Source: Cladorrhinum sp. PSN259
Taxonomy: Eukaryota; Ascomycota; Sordariomycetes; Sordariales; Podosporaceae
Assembly: GCA_033725935.1 (NCBI GenBank)
Contig: MU867061.1
Span: 558,001-622,000 of the forward strand
Length of the DNA stretch: 64,000 nt
Direction of reading: 5' to 3'
The notes under the pieces are model-generated. The model worked only from the letters and a program-made list of their open reading frames with translations. It was not told the origin of the DNA and made no database searches. This document shows positions 1 through 10,490 of this stretch, in pieces (position 1 is the stretch's first letter; each line of letters opens with the position of its first letter). Position numbers and translations under genes: made by a program.

Positions 1-1285
1 TGGGAAAAATCTCGGGGTCCCGGGAGATGGCCTCGGCAGGGACTTCAATTTGTACACCCTCCGGAATCACCTGGCCCGAGGATAGGGTAAACGTCTTTGT
101 GACCTTGCGCGTGAAGGATGCCGAGCCGAGAGGATCGACGCGCAAGGATTCTTTCATAAACGAGTCGAGGCGTTTCATGTTTTGCATCGCCAGGGACGAA
201 AAGACGCCGTTGTGTTCTGCGAGGGCCGACTTTATTTCGTCACGCAGGATGGGGATGTACTGCGGGTACGCGGCGAGGTTGTAGAAGACGTTGGTGGAAG
301 TCAATGTGGTCGTGTGGATAGCTGCGAAGCTGAGGCCGAGCTGGAGACGGGCCAGCTCTGCGGTGGTGTAACTCCGATATTTGCCTCCCTGGCCGTTGAG
401 GATCCACTGCAGCATGTCTTCGGGTTTTTGGTCGGTTTCTTTCAGGTTGCGGCGCTGGGCGACTAGGGGTTGGAGGAGACGATCTGCGTTCGCGAGGCGT
501 TCATCCAGTTTCTTGACTTCGGGTAGTCGCCAGGCGAGGAACGGACGAAGCCAGGGACGCATTCTATCGACGACACGGCGAGCGTTCATCACCTCAACGG
601 TGTAGTTGATTGCTGCATCGATGTACTCCTCTGTTCGGGCAACCTCTTGCCCCAGGAAGACTCGGCCTGATACCACAGCGACGATTCGAAGGAGCTTCTG
701 GTTGATGTTGACGGGCGTCCAATCATCGCACGGCGGAAGTTCCCTTTGGAAAGACTCCTGTACCTCCTCGGCGATGGAAGGGTTAAGTCGCACCAGAGCT
801 GGTGTGAGGTTTGACTTGATGACGTGAGGGACCAAAGTGTGGCCGGTTTCAAGCTTAGTATACTTGGTATGCATGCTATCTACCACCGCACCGTCGAAGC
901 TGACGGTATCATCTGGGAGATTGCGCAGTTCGTTGAGATACTTGGCAGGCACCACGATGTGAGGGCGCTTGTTGGATGTCACGACCCGAAAGATGCCCTT
1001 TTGGAACTAAATAATATGTTAGAAAGAGATGCAGTGTTATCATTAGGCATCGTCGTGGCAAACCTTGTTGTATCCATCGAGGTAGACTTGACTTGCTCGC
1101 TCCAAGAAGACTTGTCTCCTCTTCTCATCACTACCCAGTTCCGCTCCGACAACTGGGATGTTTCGCAGAGGGTTTCCTCTGAGAAAGGTTTGGGCAAGGA
1201 GAACTGCAATCAGAACTCCCACTGTTGGCAAAAACAGGTGCAAATCTGTGTGAAGCACCCGTGTGATGGCGTCTGTCAGGGCCAT
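1..1285 (-). CDS. Cytochrome P450, C-terminal part outside the window
   Basis: Membrane-bound heme monooxygenase of the fungal secondary-metabolism type. Exon 1 runs 1285-1064 and starts with an N-terminal membrane anchor of about 25 hydrophobic residues. A 57-nt intron (1063-1007) has the uncommon donor GTTTGC, a TTCTAACAT branch site and acceptor TTTAG. Exon 2 runs from 1006 past the left edge, so about 409 residues are visible. Near residue 300 the I-helix reads FAAIHTTT, where most P450s have (A/G)GX(D/E)TT; the replaced acidic residue is seen in the ent-kaurene oxidase/CYP68-like fungal groups. The K-helix ExxR is ESLR near residue 358. The heme-binding Cys region lies outside. The substrate cannot be told from this part. 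The family call is firm; the subfamily is inference. Confidence 0.9.
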
Positions 1286-1374
1286 CTTTGGTGGCTGAAG
1301 CCGAATGTTCCAGTTGGCAACTTGAGAGTCGTCGTGATAAGGTAACTTGAAAAAGAAGAGGGATAGCTAACACG

Positions 1375-1381
1375 TTATATA
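1375..1381 (-). promoter_or_regulatory. TATA box of the P450 gene
   Basis: TATATAA on the minus strand about 90 bp upstream of the P450 start codon. Position and sequence fit a core promoter element; this is inference from spacing only. Confidence 0.45.
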
Positions 1382-1569
1382 TCCCACCAGCTCAAGTGCA
1401 ACAGCACAATAATTTGTGCACTCTAAACACGGAGTGTCGGTCAACCGATTCATTTTTTTTTTTTTTTTGCAAACGAAATGATTGGCTCCATTGCCCTGTT
1501 ATGTGCACATTGAATGTCAAGAGCATGGTAACATCGCTGCTCAGATCCGTGTAAGGTCACAATTTGCCG

Positions 1570-1668
1570 TTGCAGCTGGCCCGTTGGTGGAGAAGGAGCT
1601 TGGCGATTCGATACTGCCGTTGCAGTTGGCCTGTGGTGGAGAAGGAGCTTGGCGATTCAATACTGCCG
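1570..1668. repeat. Tandem duplication of a ~50-bp unit
   Basis: Two adjacent copies (1570-1619 and 1620-1668) of a unit containing GGTGGAGAAGGAGCTTGGCG. The differences are mainly C/T and G/A transitions plus one indel. It lies in the intergenic region upstream of the P450 gene. Confidence 0.85.
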
Positions 1669-2712
1669 TAAAGAGGGTTGCCCGGTTAATACAAAGATGG
1701 CCGTCCATTGGATACGAATTCTGGTGGATGTCACCGGTCACTGGCCTGGAGGACTGTCGGGGCGTCCGGGGTTGGATGAGGAGGCTGGATTTCGCCAAAA
1801 GGGTAGCACAATGAGACCAACGAACAATGTCGTGAGTCAGGCATTCTAATGTCCCACAAGAAGTGGATTGGAATGAAGCAAGCAGAAAAGGGTTGATGAT
1901 GATGATCATAATGAATGATAAATAAACTTAAACAATTGTCCAATCAAGCTCGGAACCGAAAGCGAATGCGGGACCGAGACCCGTTGAAATCACACGTTGT
2001 CGATGAAAAGGTAACACTTTATGCAAACGATCATGCACTGTCTGCCTGAACTCCGCGTATATATTATGCTACCCTCAAAAGATCCACATAGTTAACCCCA
2101 ACCCTGGATTGAACCGCAAGATGTAGAGTCCTGTCAGAGTCTCTATGGGCAACTGTACTCGACCAGATGGCTCAAGTTGGGTCTTAATGCCTGTTTAAGA
2201 TGTTTTTCCACTCGAAAAAGAATCCCAAGAATATCTTGGCAACCTCAATCGCCGGTCCGACCGCGTCCCGTGAACGCAACCTGAAACCGTCGTGATGAGC
2301 GTATACAGCGGATCGGTGAGCTGGTTTTTACCCAATTGATCTTAGATACGCCTCAGTAACGGGTGCTTGTAGTGGAGTTTTCTATTCCTGAAACATACTA
2401 GGCCATGGTGTCCCGTTTTGCGGCGTTAAGCCAACGATACTCTGGCCCGAGACCACGGTGTGTACACTGTGCCCCCAATGCAACAGGTGAAGCATGAAGT
2501 GCTACACGTGTAATAACAACGTGCAAGTCGTCACACTGTGCCCAAAATCCACACCTTAACAAAACCGAGTTAGACCAAGTTAAACTGCGTATTTTTGCAC
2601 CAAAATGACCAGAGCCACAAGTTCACAACTGGCCGTCGACCTCTTCACACCAATAATGTTGGCCGACCATGTCAACATTGTACCGAGATGGGACGACACA
2701 ATTCCCAAGTTC
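1669..2712. other. Intergenic, nothing recognised
   Basis: No convincing coding frame, RNA gene or mobile element was seen on either strand. Confidence 0.5.
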
Positions 2713-2718
2713 TATAAA
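2713..2718 (+). promoter_or_regulatory. TATA box of the 2847 gene
   Basis: TATAAA about 130 bp upstream of the ATG at 2847, with a CA-rich probable 5' leader between. Confidence 0.45.
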
Positions 2719-2846
2719 GAGTTCAAGATCATTCTATTTCTCCAGCTTCACATCTCTACTCATCAGCACAAACACTACAAAACAGAATCCAAACAACGAA
2801 TTTCACAAAAAGTCTATTTTAACCATCTTTTAAATCATCAATCATC

Positions 2847-3502
2847 ATGTCTGGTAAGCATCTTGATTTTATTCCAAAGATTTTGACCATCTTAAAAAGA
2901 CTCACTTATCTAACATTTAATTACTATTTCAACTAGTCTGCCAAAAGCCCGGTTGCAACGAGGACGCAGGCGCCCTCGTCTGGATCAACGCCACAGGCTA
3001 CTGCCGTCTCCGTAAGTTTGGAAGAGCCCAAAGCTGTTTCTTTCCCCTCATATGTGTTCTCTAACCAATTTGGTTACATGTAGACCGCTCCGTCTACTCC
3101 AATGTCGAGGATATCGAGTCTCTGCCGGTAGATGGTGCCCCCACGGCGGAAGACGCCGAAGAGATCATCACTCTTCTTTATGTGCAGTCTCTCTTTACCG
3201 AGAGGCAAGAAGAGTACCTGATGAGCCCCCGGTCGCCTTTTGGGCCTGAATTTGTAAGTTTACCAGCAGACATCTAACCAGGCAAAACTGTGGGAGATGA
3301 TGCTAATAACTTTTTTTTTTTCCCCGATAGATGATGTCTCCGGTTATTACAGAAGAGTACGCGATGAGCCCCCGCACGCCTTTTGGGCCGGATTTTGTAA
3401 GTTTACCACCAGACGTCTAACCAAGCAAAAATGTGGGTGATGATGCTAATAACTTTCTTTTTTTTTTTATGATAGATGATGTCTCCGGTTATTACAGCCT
3501 AG
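2847..3502 (+). CDS. 114-residue protein with CCCH-like motif and duplicated C-terminal exon
   Basis: Unrecognised small protein built from five exons: 2847-2853, 2937-3011, 3084-3253, 3331-3396 and 3476-3502. All introns have GTAAG donors and AG acceptors, and the frame is kept throughout (345 nt with stop). The N-terminal part has a C-x4-C-x15-C-x2-H pattern (CQKPGC ... YCRLH) that could bind zinc. An acidic stretch follows, then two 22-residue repeats, EEY.MSPR.PFGP.FMMSPV, rich in Ser-Pro sites. The second repeat arose by tandem duplication of exon plus intron. No signal peptide or membrane segment is visible. The short first exon is placed by its donor and by the in-frame join. Function unknown. 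Confidence 0.75.
3209..3497 (+). repeat. Tandem exon-intron duplication, 143-bp period
   Basis: Unit 1 (3209-3351) and unit 2 (3352-3497) each hold the end of an exon, a complete 77- or 79-nt intron and the start of the next exon. Both introns begin GTAAGTTTACCA and share GATGATGCTAATAACTTT before their T-rich tracts. The coding parts give the two near-identical protein repeats. Confidence 0.95.
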
Positions 3503-3619
3503 TAAGATAGGGGAAAAAAGAAAAGAAAAAAGGAAACAAAAATAGGTAGTGTGGATGGGTTTCTGAGTTGATTTGTTTGTCTTTTTTTAGCGTCGCATTA
3601 TTTGGAGTTTTGGCGTTTT

Positions 3620-3824
3620 TTGTTGTTGTTGTTGTTGTTGTTGTTGTTTGTTTTAATCTAGCGGCTGGTCCTCTAGAGGTTCAAATTTGGAATATAAAAC
3701 ATTTCGGTTTAAAAGGCAGTTAAATATAGTGCCGTGTGTTTGTTTCTTCAAAGCAAAACCGTCTCTTTTAACAGATGTGTGCGATTCGCCAGGTTGACAA
3801 CAACAACAACAACAACAACAACAC
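3620..3824. repeat. Pair of complementary GTT/AAC microsatellites
   Basis: A run of about ten GTT units near 3620-3650 and a run of about nine AAC units near 3796-3824, about 145 bp apart, downstream of the 2847 gene. The two tracts are reverse complements and could pair in one RNA or DNA strand. Confidence 0.9.
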
Positions 3825-4811
3825 CCTCTAGTTTCTTGTAACACATCCCGCTCTATTTTAAATTCATAATCTGCCTTGTAGACCAAGCTGAGTTGCTGCG
3901 TGCATCAGTCTTACGGATCGGAAAATGCATCTTTGAGCATTTCGGCTAAATAAATAGCATTTCTGCGGGAGCACTGGCAGCACAGGTCTGCTCGCTCCAG
4001 AGCATTACCGACTGGTTGGCACTGCCACCTTTGGGGTTTCGTCGGCAATCAACTCTAACCGTCAGGTCGGCGCTTTCTTCAGGAACAAGTGCGACTCTAC
4101 ATACATAGATGCAACGTTGGAGAGAGTGATCGGCTGTCTCTTACTTTTGCAGCGGAGAGGAGAGATGTTGCTTTAAATTTCCGGGCCATCTTGCCTTGCT
4201 TATTGTCTCTTTCATGGTGAAAGATGGGTTGCAGTGACTATTTATTTTCCTTTATTGAATCAAATCTGCCTTTGTCACGCCCGAGAAAATATGTCTGAAA
4301 CAGGATGCAACAATAATGTTTGAGGCGTTGCTCAACCCTCATGACAGTCACCGACGAAGGAAACGGGTGGACTTTAGGGGGCAATACCTGTAAGGTAACC
4401 GGAGTTGCGCACCACGACGACGGGACAGAACTGGTTGGTGTGATATGCACTTTAAATAATTACCCAATGGGCCTATCAAGACACTTGGCCATGATCGAGT
4501 GTCTGTTTGCCAGCTGAAATTGAACACGGTCACGCAGCGTTGTGTGTTAAGTCAGCCCCGCAGAAAAAGTAATCGGCTTAAGAGAGGTCCCGACCAGACG
4601 GCAGGCCCGGGCTCGATGCTACCCAACCAGACGGGGTCAGCAAGAACACTTGAACCAGGTTTCAAACCCCGCTGATTGTTAAACCGTTGATTTTATTATA
4701 TACATCATCTCCTTTTCCAATCTCGGCATCAAAATGGGTCCCCAGAATCCTTCAGAAGGCAGAAGGTGATCTGTGCATCCGTCCTTCAAACCATTCCGTT
4801 GATCAGCAGCC
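3825..4811. other. Intergenic, nothing recognised
   Basis: No coding region with convincing composition or splice structure was seen. Confidence 0.5.
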
Positions 4812-5997
4812 ATGGCATTCAAAGTATTTGACGAGCCGGAACATGCCGAAGGATTCTTGGTCACTGTTATTTTCATCCCCGTATGCATACTCGCCGTCGC
4901 GGTCCGCTTCATCTCGACTGTGCGGTCTGGGAAGAATATTGGGGTCGAGAACTGGTGTGCATTTGTCGGCTTGATCAGCTTCCTGGTCTATGCCTCCTCC
5001 TTCCTGACTGGTGAGTAATTCTTCTTGCCCCTGACTTGGAGTTCTCGAGCTAACCGCTTTTGCTCTCTTTTTTTTTAACAAAAAAGTTCTGATCATCATG
5101 AACGGCAGGAATGTCTTTCATCCAGGCGGCGACATACCACTCGACAAGGTGAAGACGATGTACAAGATCGGTTACGTGATGATGCCGCAGTCAACTATCA
5201 ATCAGGTCTTTACCAAGCTCAGCGTTCTCTTCCTTTACCGCCGCATCTTCTACATAAACCGAACCTTTGTGAAGTGGGTATACTCGGTCGGCGCCGTTTT
5301 GGTTGCCTGGGGCATCGTCACAATATTTATTGGTCTGTTTGTCTGCAAACCTGTCGCCGCGGCATACGACCCAACAATTAAAGGGGAATGCCTTGACAGC
5401 CAAGCCCTACTTGCGGCTGGTGTTGTTAACTCGAGCATTGACTTTGTCATGGTTGGCATGGCTGTGTGGATGGTCGTGGGGTTGAAGCTGCCGACGGGAA
5501 CCAAATTGAGAATAGGGATTCTATTTGCCTTGGGTGGTCTGTCCGGTGTCATTGGGATCGTGAAAGTGGCCTCAGCATACGGCACAGTTGGTAAGATGAC
5601 TTTACACCTTTCGCTTGCTCCGAGGGTTTGCTAACTCAAATGTCCCAACGCAGGCAACAGCCCTCGCAACGGAACATGGTATATCGCTGAACAGGCCACC
5701 AGCATCCTCTGCAGCTGCGCGCCCATCTACAGAAACCTCCTGGGGGAGTTTAAATGTTTCGGCAGGATATGTGGCAGGAGACCAGTCAAGAAGCAAATCG
5801 TGCCAATGGACTCTTCAGAGGTTTTAACTGGTCAAACCGACACTCGACGACGACCGTTTGACAGGCGAAGTTTCGGTGCTGAAGATCCGCCCGTATTCTC
5901 TTGGGCTCAAGCAGATGTCGATGCACACGCGCAGCAAACTCATCATGTATACCCGATGAAGACGGTTCAGATTGTTCAAAGGGTGGAGGAGGCGTGA
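4812..5997 (+). CDS. SAT4/fungal rhodopsin-domain integral membrane protein
   Basis: 348-residue membrane protein of the large fungal SAT4 family (rhodopsin-like domain, related to PTH11-type receptors). Exons are 4812-5010, 5087-5590 and 5654-5997, with canonical GTGAGT/GTAAGA donors. Seven hydrophobic segments are visible, roughly at residues 13-35, 45-70, 85-120, 125-150, 165-195, 200-225 and 240-265. The cysteine of FVCKPV and the following GECLD match the family pattern. A charged cytoplasmic tail of about 80 residues carries many Arg and acidic residues. The molecular function of the family is mostly unknown; roles in sensing or signalling are inferred for relatives. A second member lies at 56698-57971. 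Confidence 0.85.
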
Positions 5998-6536
5998 AGA
6001 CGAGATAGAGCCCGGCGTAAACGAGAAACAATATTCCCCTCGGCACCAAACCTTTGCACAGTGAACCAGCTGCCCGACCTGACACCGAGAGGTTGACGAA
6101 ATGATATTGCCCAGTGAGGCGGAGCACCATCTTGGGGTAACACAGGTGAGGGGTGCTATGGGAGCCGGTAACCCCAGAAAACGTGGCAGCAATATCGGCC
6201 ACAATTCATCCGGGGACGTGCAGAAGCTGACAAGCCTCCATGTACGTTGGGTCGCATTGGTGCAACACACCCAAGCTGCATAGAAGGGAAAGCTTCCATG
6301 TTCCTTTCCAAATGAACCAATCAAACCCAAAGTCAGTTGGCAGGGGTGATCCAATAATGCATGCAGATGGTTGCAATGGGAAAGGAAGCATCACGACTAG
6401 ACGTAAGACAGAACTGTGCATCAATAAAGAAAATAAGAATGATAAACAAGACCATCTTCTCCGTCAAATGCTTTTATTCAAGCCGGTCTCGCCCTTCAGA
6501 TTGAGGCCGATCTTACAAACTCGCTCGCGTACCACC
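5998..6536. other. Intergenic / promoter of the hydrolase gene
   Basis: Nothing coding seen. The last part is the upstream region of the beta-lactamase-like gene. Confidence 0.5.
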
Positions 6537-8415
6537 ATGAAGGTCACATCGCAGTTCTCGCTCTTGTTGAGCTTGTTACCTGCATTTACACGGGCACAAA
6601 ACTGCCCTCTCCACGGACCAGCATATCCAGCTGTCGCAGATCTTGCCGCATCAACAGCTATCCAAACGGCAAAGAACAACTTGGATAAGCTCCTTGCTGA
6701 AGCCCTGGCGAGCGGGCAGCTAGACAATTCCACCTCAACATTCTCCATCGCAGTGTTTTCCACCGACACGAACAATCTGATCTACGAATACCACCACGGA
6801 GCAGCAGACCTAAATATCACATTGGGCTCTGACACTATCTACCGAGTAGGCAGTATCTCAAAGCTCGTTACTGTATACACCATCCTATCCAAGTTGTCAG
6901 ACAAGTACTGGGATGAGCCCGTCACGAAATTCGTTCCGGAGCTTTCGCGACTTGCACCGCCAGCCAGTCTTCTTGATGGAGTGGACTGGTCAGAAGTCAC
7001 ACTCGGTGCTCTGGCCGGTCAAATGAGCGGCATAGGCCGAGACTGTAGGTTACGGCACCCGGTGTTCTCACCCTCCCACTTTCTCACCAAGTAAAATTGA
7101 AATGCTAATACTTGAAACCAGATGCTCTGGGAGATCTCTCGGCCACTCTCCCCGGTCAGACCGTCCTTCCCGGTCTTCCGCCTCTAGAGGACTCGGAACT
7201 CGTCCGATGCGGCTCAAACGGGTACCGTCCCTGCACGAGATCAGAATCATTCGCCAAACTCCTCATCAAGCCTGCCGTCTCAGCCACCTACCAATCCGCA
7301 ATCTACTCCAACGTCGGATTCCAGCTCCTGGCGTACGCAGTTGAAAATATCACCGGTCAACCGTTCTCTTCCCTGGTCGAATCCCAACTTGTGAAGCCTC
7401 TTAACCTGACTCGGACCTTTCTATCCCAACCGGCCAACGACACAAACGCAGTCGTTGTTGATGGATACGACCTCGACATCGGTGATGAAGGACCGTACGT
7501 CTTTTTTTTTTCCCTTCCCCACTCAATTCACTTTCTCTCATAACATACCTAACCTGACTTGAAAAACCCGTGTCATAATTTAGAGCAGGAGCATACTACC
7601 TATCGCTATCAGACCTCTCAACCGTGGGCAGATCAATCCTTCGTTCGACCATCCTCCCGCAGAGAACGACGAGGAAATGGCTCCACCCAAACTCCCACAC
7701 CTCCAGTCTGTTAGTTTCCGTCGGAAAACCGTGGGAAATCTTTCGCCAGAAAGTTGCGACTACGACGCAGGCGAGTAACAACAAAACGAGGGTGGCGGAT
7801 CTCTACACCAAGTCAGGCGGGATCCAGGCCTACATTGCTCACATGGCACTGTCGCCCGACCACGGGATAGGAATCTCTATCCTCTCGGCTGGGGGGGAAG
7901 GAGGAACCGCAGGCTTCTTCTTCCTGCAGGCGTTGTTGTACAAGACTTGGCTCGAGGCCGCCGAGTCCGCCGCGAGGGAAGCGGCAGGAACAAACTTTGG
8001 GGGTGTGTATGAATCCTCTGGTCCTAGTAAAGGGCACAAGGATAACTCTACTGTCGAGTTTGGGCTTGATGAGAGTGGCGAGCCGGGGCTTTTGTTGACA
8101 AAGTTGGTGAATAACGGGACTGACATGCTTGCGTCCTTTGGTGCGGCGTTGGGACTTCCCGAGGGGATGAAGCTCGGTGCGTGGCTGTACCCTACCGTGA
8201 GGGACGGGAAGAGGGTGGCGTTTAGGGCCGTGTTTGGTGCGCTTGGAGTTGAGTCTACGAGCGAGGAAGCGTGTCTTTCTTGGGGAAGCGTGGATCAGTT
8301 GCGGTACGGAGGGCACGCGCTAGATTCGTTTGTTTTTGAGGTCGATAGGGCGGGAAAGGCCGTGGAGGTCAGGGTTGAGGGGTTGAAGAAGAGTTTCAAG
8401 AAGAGGCGTCCATAG
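6537..8415 (+). CDS. Secreted beta-lactamase-like serine hydrolase
   Basis: 570-residue protein of the class C beta-lactamase/penicillin-binding-protein fold as found in ascomycetes. Exons are 6537-7044, 7122-7494 and 7584-8415. A signal peptide of about 20 residues ends near TRA|QNC. Catalytic motifs are in place: SxxK as SISK (Ser106, Lys109), YxN as YSN (Tyr231-Asn233) and KSGG in the third exon as the KTG/HxG-type motif. Several N-x-S/T glycosylation sites fit secretion. Members of this family act as esterases, peptidases or amide hydrolases; true antibiotic hydrolysis is not implied. The C-terminal 150 residues are a less conserved extension with a basic end. The start was chosen because it gives the signal peptide. 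Confidence 0.88.
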
Positions 8416-8779
8416 GCGGAGTTGGGGTTGAAGGGGGGGACCTGAGGAAGGTGATATATAACCAATGGGATTGGGGGACATGTTCAAATATTTCTACCCC
8501 CTTCCAAGGTAATAATTGGGTACCTTAGAGTGGTAATTATTTCTAGTCAATTATTAAAAATCTGCCCGTCGCCCACTTCCTGTCAGATATTTCATGATTG
8601 ACCTCGCAGGAAACAGAGAAGAATACCAACCAAAAAAAAAAAAAAAAACCCCCCAAAAAAAAACCGACTCATCAATTATCAATGATCATATAGTTTCTGC
8701 CGTGAGTTCAACCACCAAATTGTCACAACCTCGATTCCGTCAACCAACAGCAAGAGTTGCTTGGGTTCCAGACTCACCT
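8416..8779. other. 3' region and A/C homopolymer tract
   Basis: Probable 3' UTR of the hydrolase gene, then a long A-run with a short C-run near 8632-8665. No gene seen. Confidence 0.5.
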
Positions 8780-9302
8780 TTATGCCACACAGACACTGAA
8801 AATTGATGACGACAATGGCTGCTCCGTCGCTGTGTCATATGCACGACAGTGAGCGTGAACCTTGAGCAAGGTACCAGGCTTAAATGCGTATTTTCCATCT
8901 GTTCTGTCGGGTTCATCCGAACGAGCTGTCATATATGGCGCATCCCAAACGACAGAGCCTGGCTTAGGATTCAATTATTCTGTCTATCGTCGGTGAAGTC
9001 CAAGATAGCCTTGGGGGCGTGAACAAGTCCGCTAACCAGGTGCCGGCACTGGGCTACTGTCGTTGGCGGTAGATGATCAATAGCAGCTGAAAGCACTTGA
9101 CTCTTAATGTCGCTGGAGCTATGTAACGCTTCTCATCGAATTCTTGCTGATCAATACACACGGCATCAACCCAAGCTGTGTGTGCTTATTCTTCGTGCCG
9201 GATATTATGCAGCGCTTTCCAGAGATTTTCCGTGACAAACCCCGGCATACCATGAACAGACATTCGCGTTTCGTCCTGGAGCTTCACCCATTCGTAAACA
9301 GG
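8780..9302 (-). pseudogene. Decayed HET-domain (heterokaryon incompatibility) gene
   Basis: On the minus strand from 9302 a frame reads PVYEWVKLQDETRM, then VTENLWKALHNIRHEE, an in-frame TAA at 9188-9186, then WVDAVCIDQQEFDEK. The middle and last parts match the HET domain core (VT-x-NL-xx-AL-xx-LR and WVDAICINQ-xx-xx-EK). A frame change near 9140 leads to an open stretch containing SDIKSQVLSAAIDHLPPTT and LVHAPKAILDFTDDRQNN, ending in TGA. Another frame change leads to a stretch with VVWDAPYMTARSDEPDRTDG, ending at 8780. The expected upstream part of the domain (LSYVWG) is not visible. HET proteins trigger cell death in allorecognition; this copy cannot make an intact product. Confidence 0.75.
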
Positions 9303-10049
9303 CCTAATAGGAACAATAGGAAGCTAAATTGCTAAACAAAAAACTTGCAAGGTGAGCCCAAACCTCGCTGGAGTTGACCGCGGCGCCTCATACCAAGAAC
9401 CTGCCGGTCCGTCACCAACATCACGGGAAGCCTCAGCAAGCGACGATCCTGGAGAGCGCATCCAGAAGGCCTGTCGACAAATCCCAGCCAAGAACGTCCC
9501 CGCAAACCCTCACCGAAGCGTCAAGACAACGCCCGGGCCAGTCCGGTCCTTCGGAGGTGCCTCATCCCCAGGAGTCATCAGACAGTCAGCAGGTGCGAGA
9601 GCCTTCTGCTCTACAGTTTGGTCGCCACAGTCCACTGGCAGGTTCACAAGGGGCCTATTAACGAACACAAATCAGCAAGCCCGTCCTCGCCTGCAAAATA
9701 GGAGACTTACCTGGATCCAACTCATCATTCAACATTCTCCCGGTCCCAGCAGGACGCTTTATTTGGTTGAAGGGAGCCCATGAAACTTGCATATACGGAA
9801 ATAAATAAAATGACGACAACTGCATAGAAAGGAATTTGCTGGACAGGTGTGCCGTACTTTTCTCTGATCCAATAAAAAGGGGAGTCACGAAATACTATGG
9901 GGTTTCGAAAAAAAAAAAAAGAGAAAAAGGAGGTGAGGAAATATTTGTTGGGGCAGGGCTCCGAGCAAGTGACTCGCGGACAGTGCCGGAACAAAAAAGG
10001 GGGTTGGTTCAACCCCCAGCCTATCCAGTCTACATTTCGGGCCGACTAA
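9303..10049. other. Gene-poor, possible coding relics
   Basis: GC-richer part (9340-9770) with open frames on both strands but no recognisable family. It may include the 5' part of the broken HET gene. A 19-nt hairpin with GGGGGTTG and CAACCCCC arms lies at 10001-10019. Confidence 0.35.
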
Positions 10050-10490
10050 TTAAGTAAATGGATTCAATCAAGATAGAATAAAATATAAAGAACTTTGAAA
10101 TGTTATATTACTAACCATTCACGAAATCTTTAAATACGTAATACAAGCCTTGGGGTTTTTAAACTCATCCTACTTATTCTTCAAAGTATGTATAATAATA
10201 AAAAATACACAAAATATGCGTAAATCCAAAACCTTCTTGATTTACACGGAAAACTAAATCAGGGGAAGTGGAAGTGAAGACTCATAAATAAATAAAACTC
10301 CGGATCTTGCATTCTTCTTAGGAAGGGCGGTAGATACCCAAAAAAAACAAAAACAAAAAAAAAAAAAACATGTCATTTATTCCTCTGGCTTGTTCAAACT
10401 GGAACACTGCCACAACGTTTGATACTTCATACTAAATCTTTATCTAGCATTTGAACTGGCCTATGCTGTATCTTTATCGATATTCACCAC
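10050..10490. other. AT-rich patch
   Basis: Strongly AT-rich compared with its flanks, with A-runs near 10340-10370. It could be an old repeat degraded by RIP-type mutation, but no element is recognisable. Confidence 0.4.

Noticed and set aside
4556..4680. Possible tRNA-like sequence with GGGCTCGATGC
   Set aside because: No cloverleaf with matching acceptor and anticodon stems could be drawn.
9374..9783. Overlapping open frames on both strands
   Set aside because: GC-rich sequence keeps frames open on both strands; Pro/Gln/Ser-rich products without motifs. It may be part of the broken HET gene but this cannot be shown.
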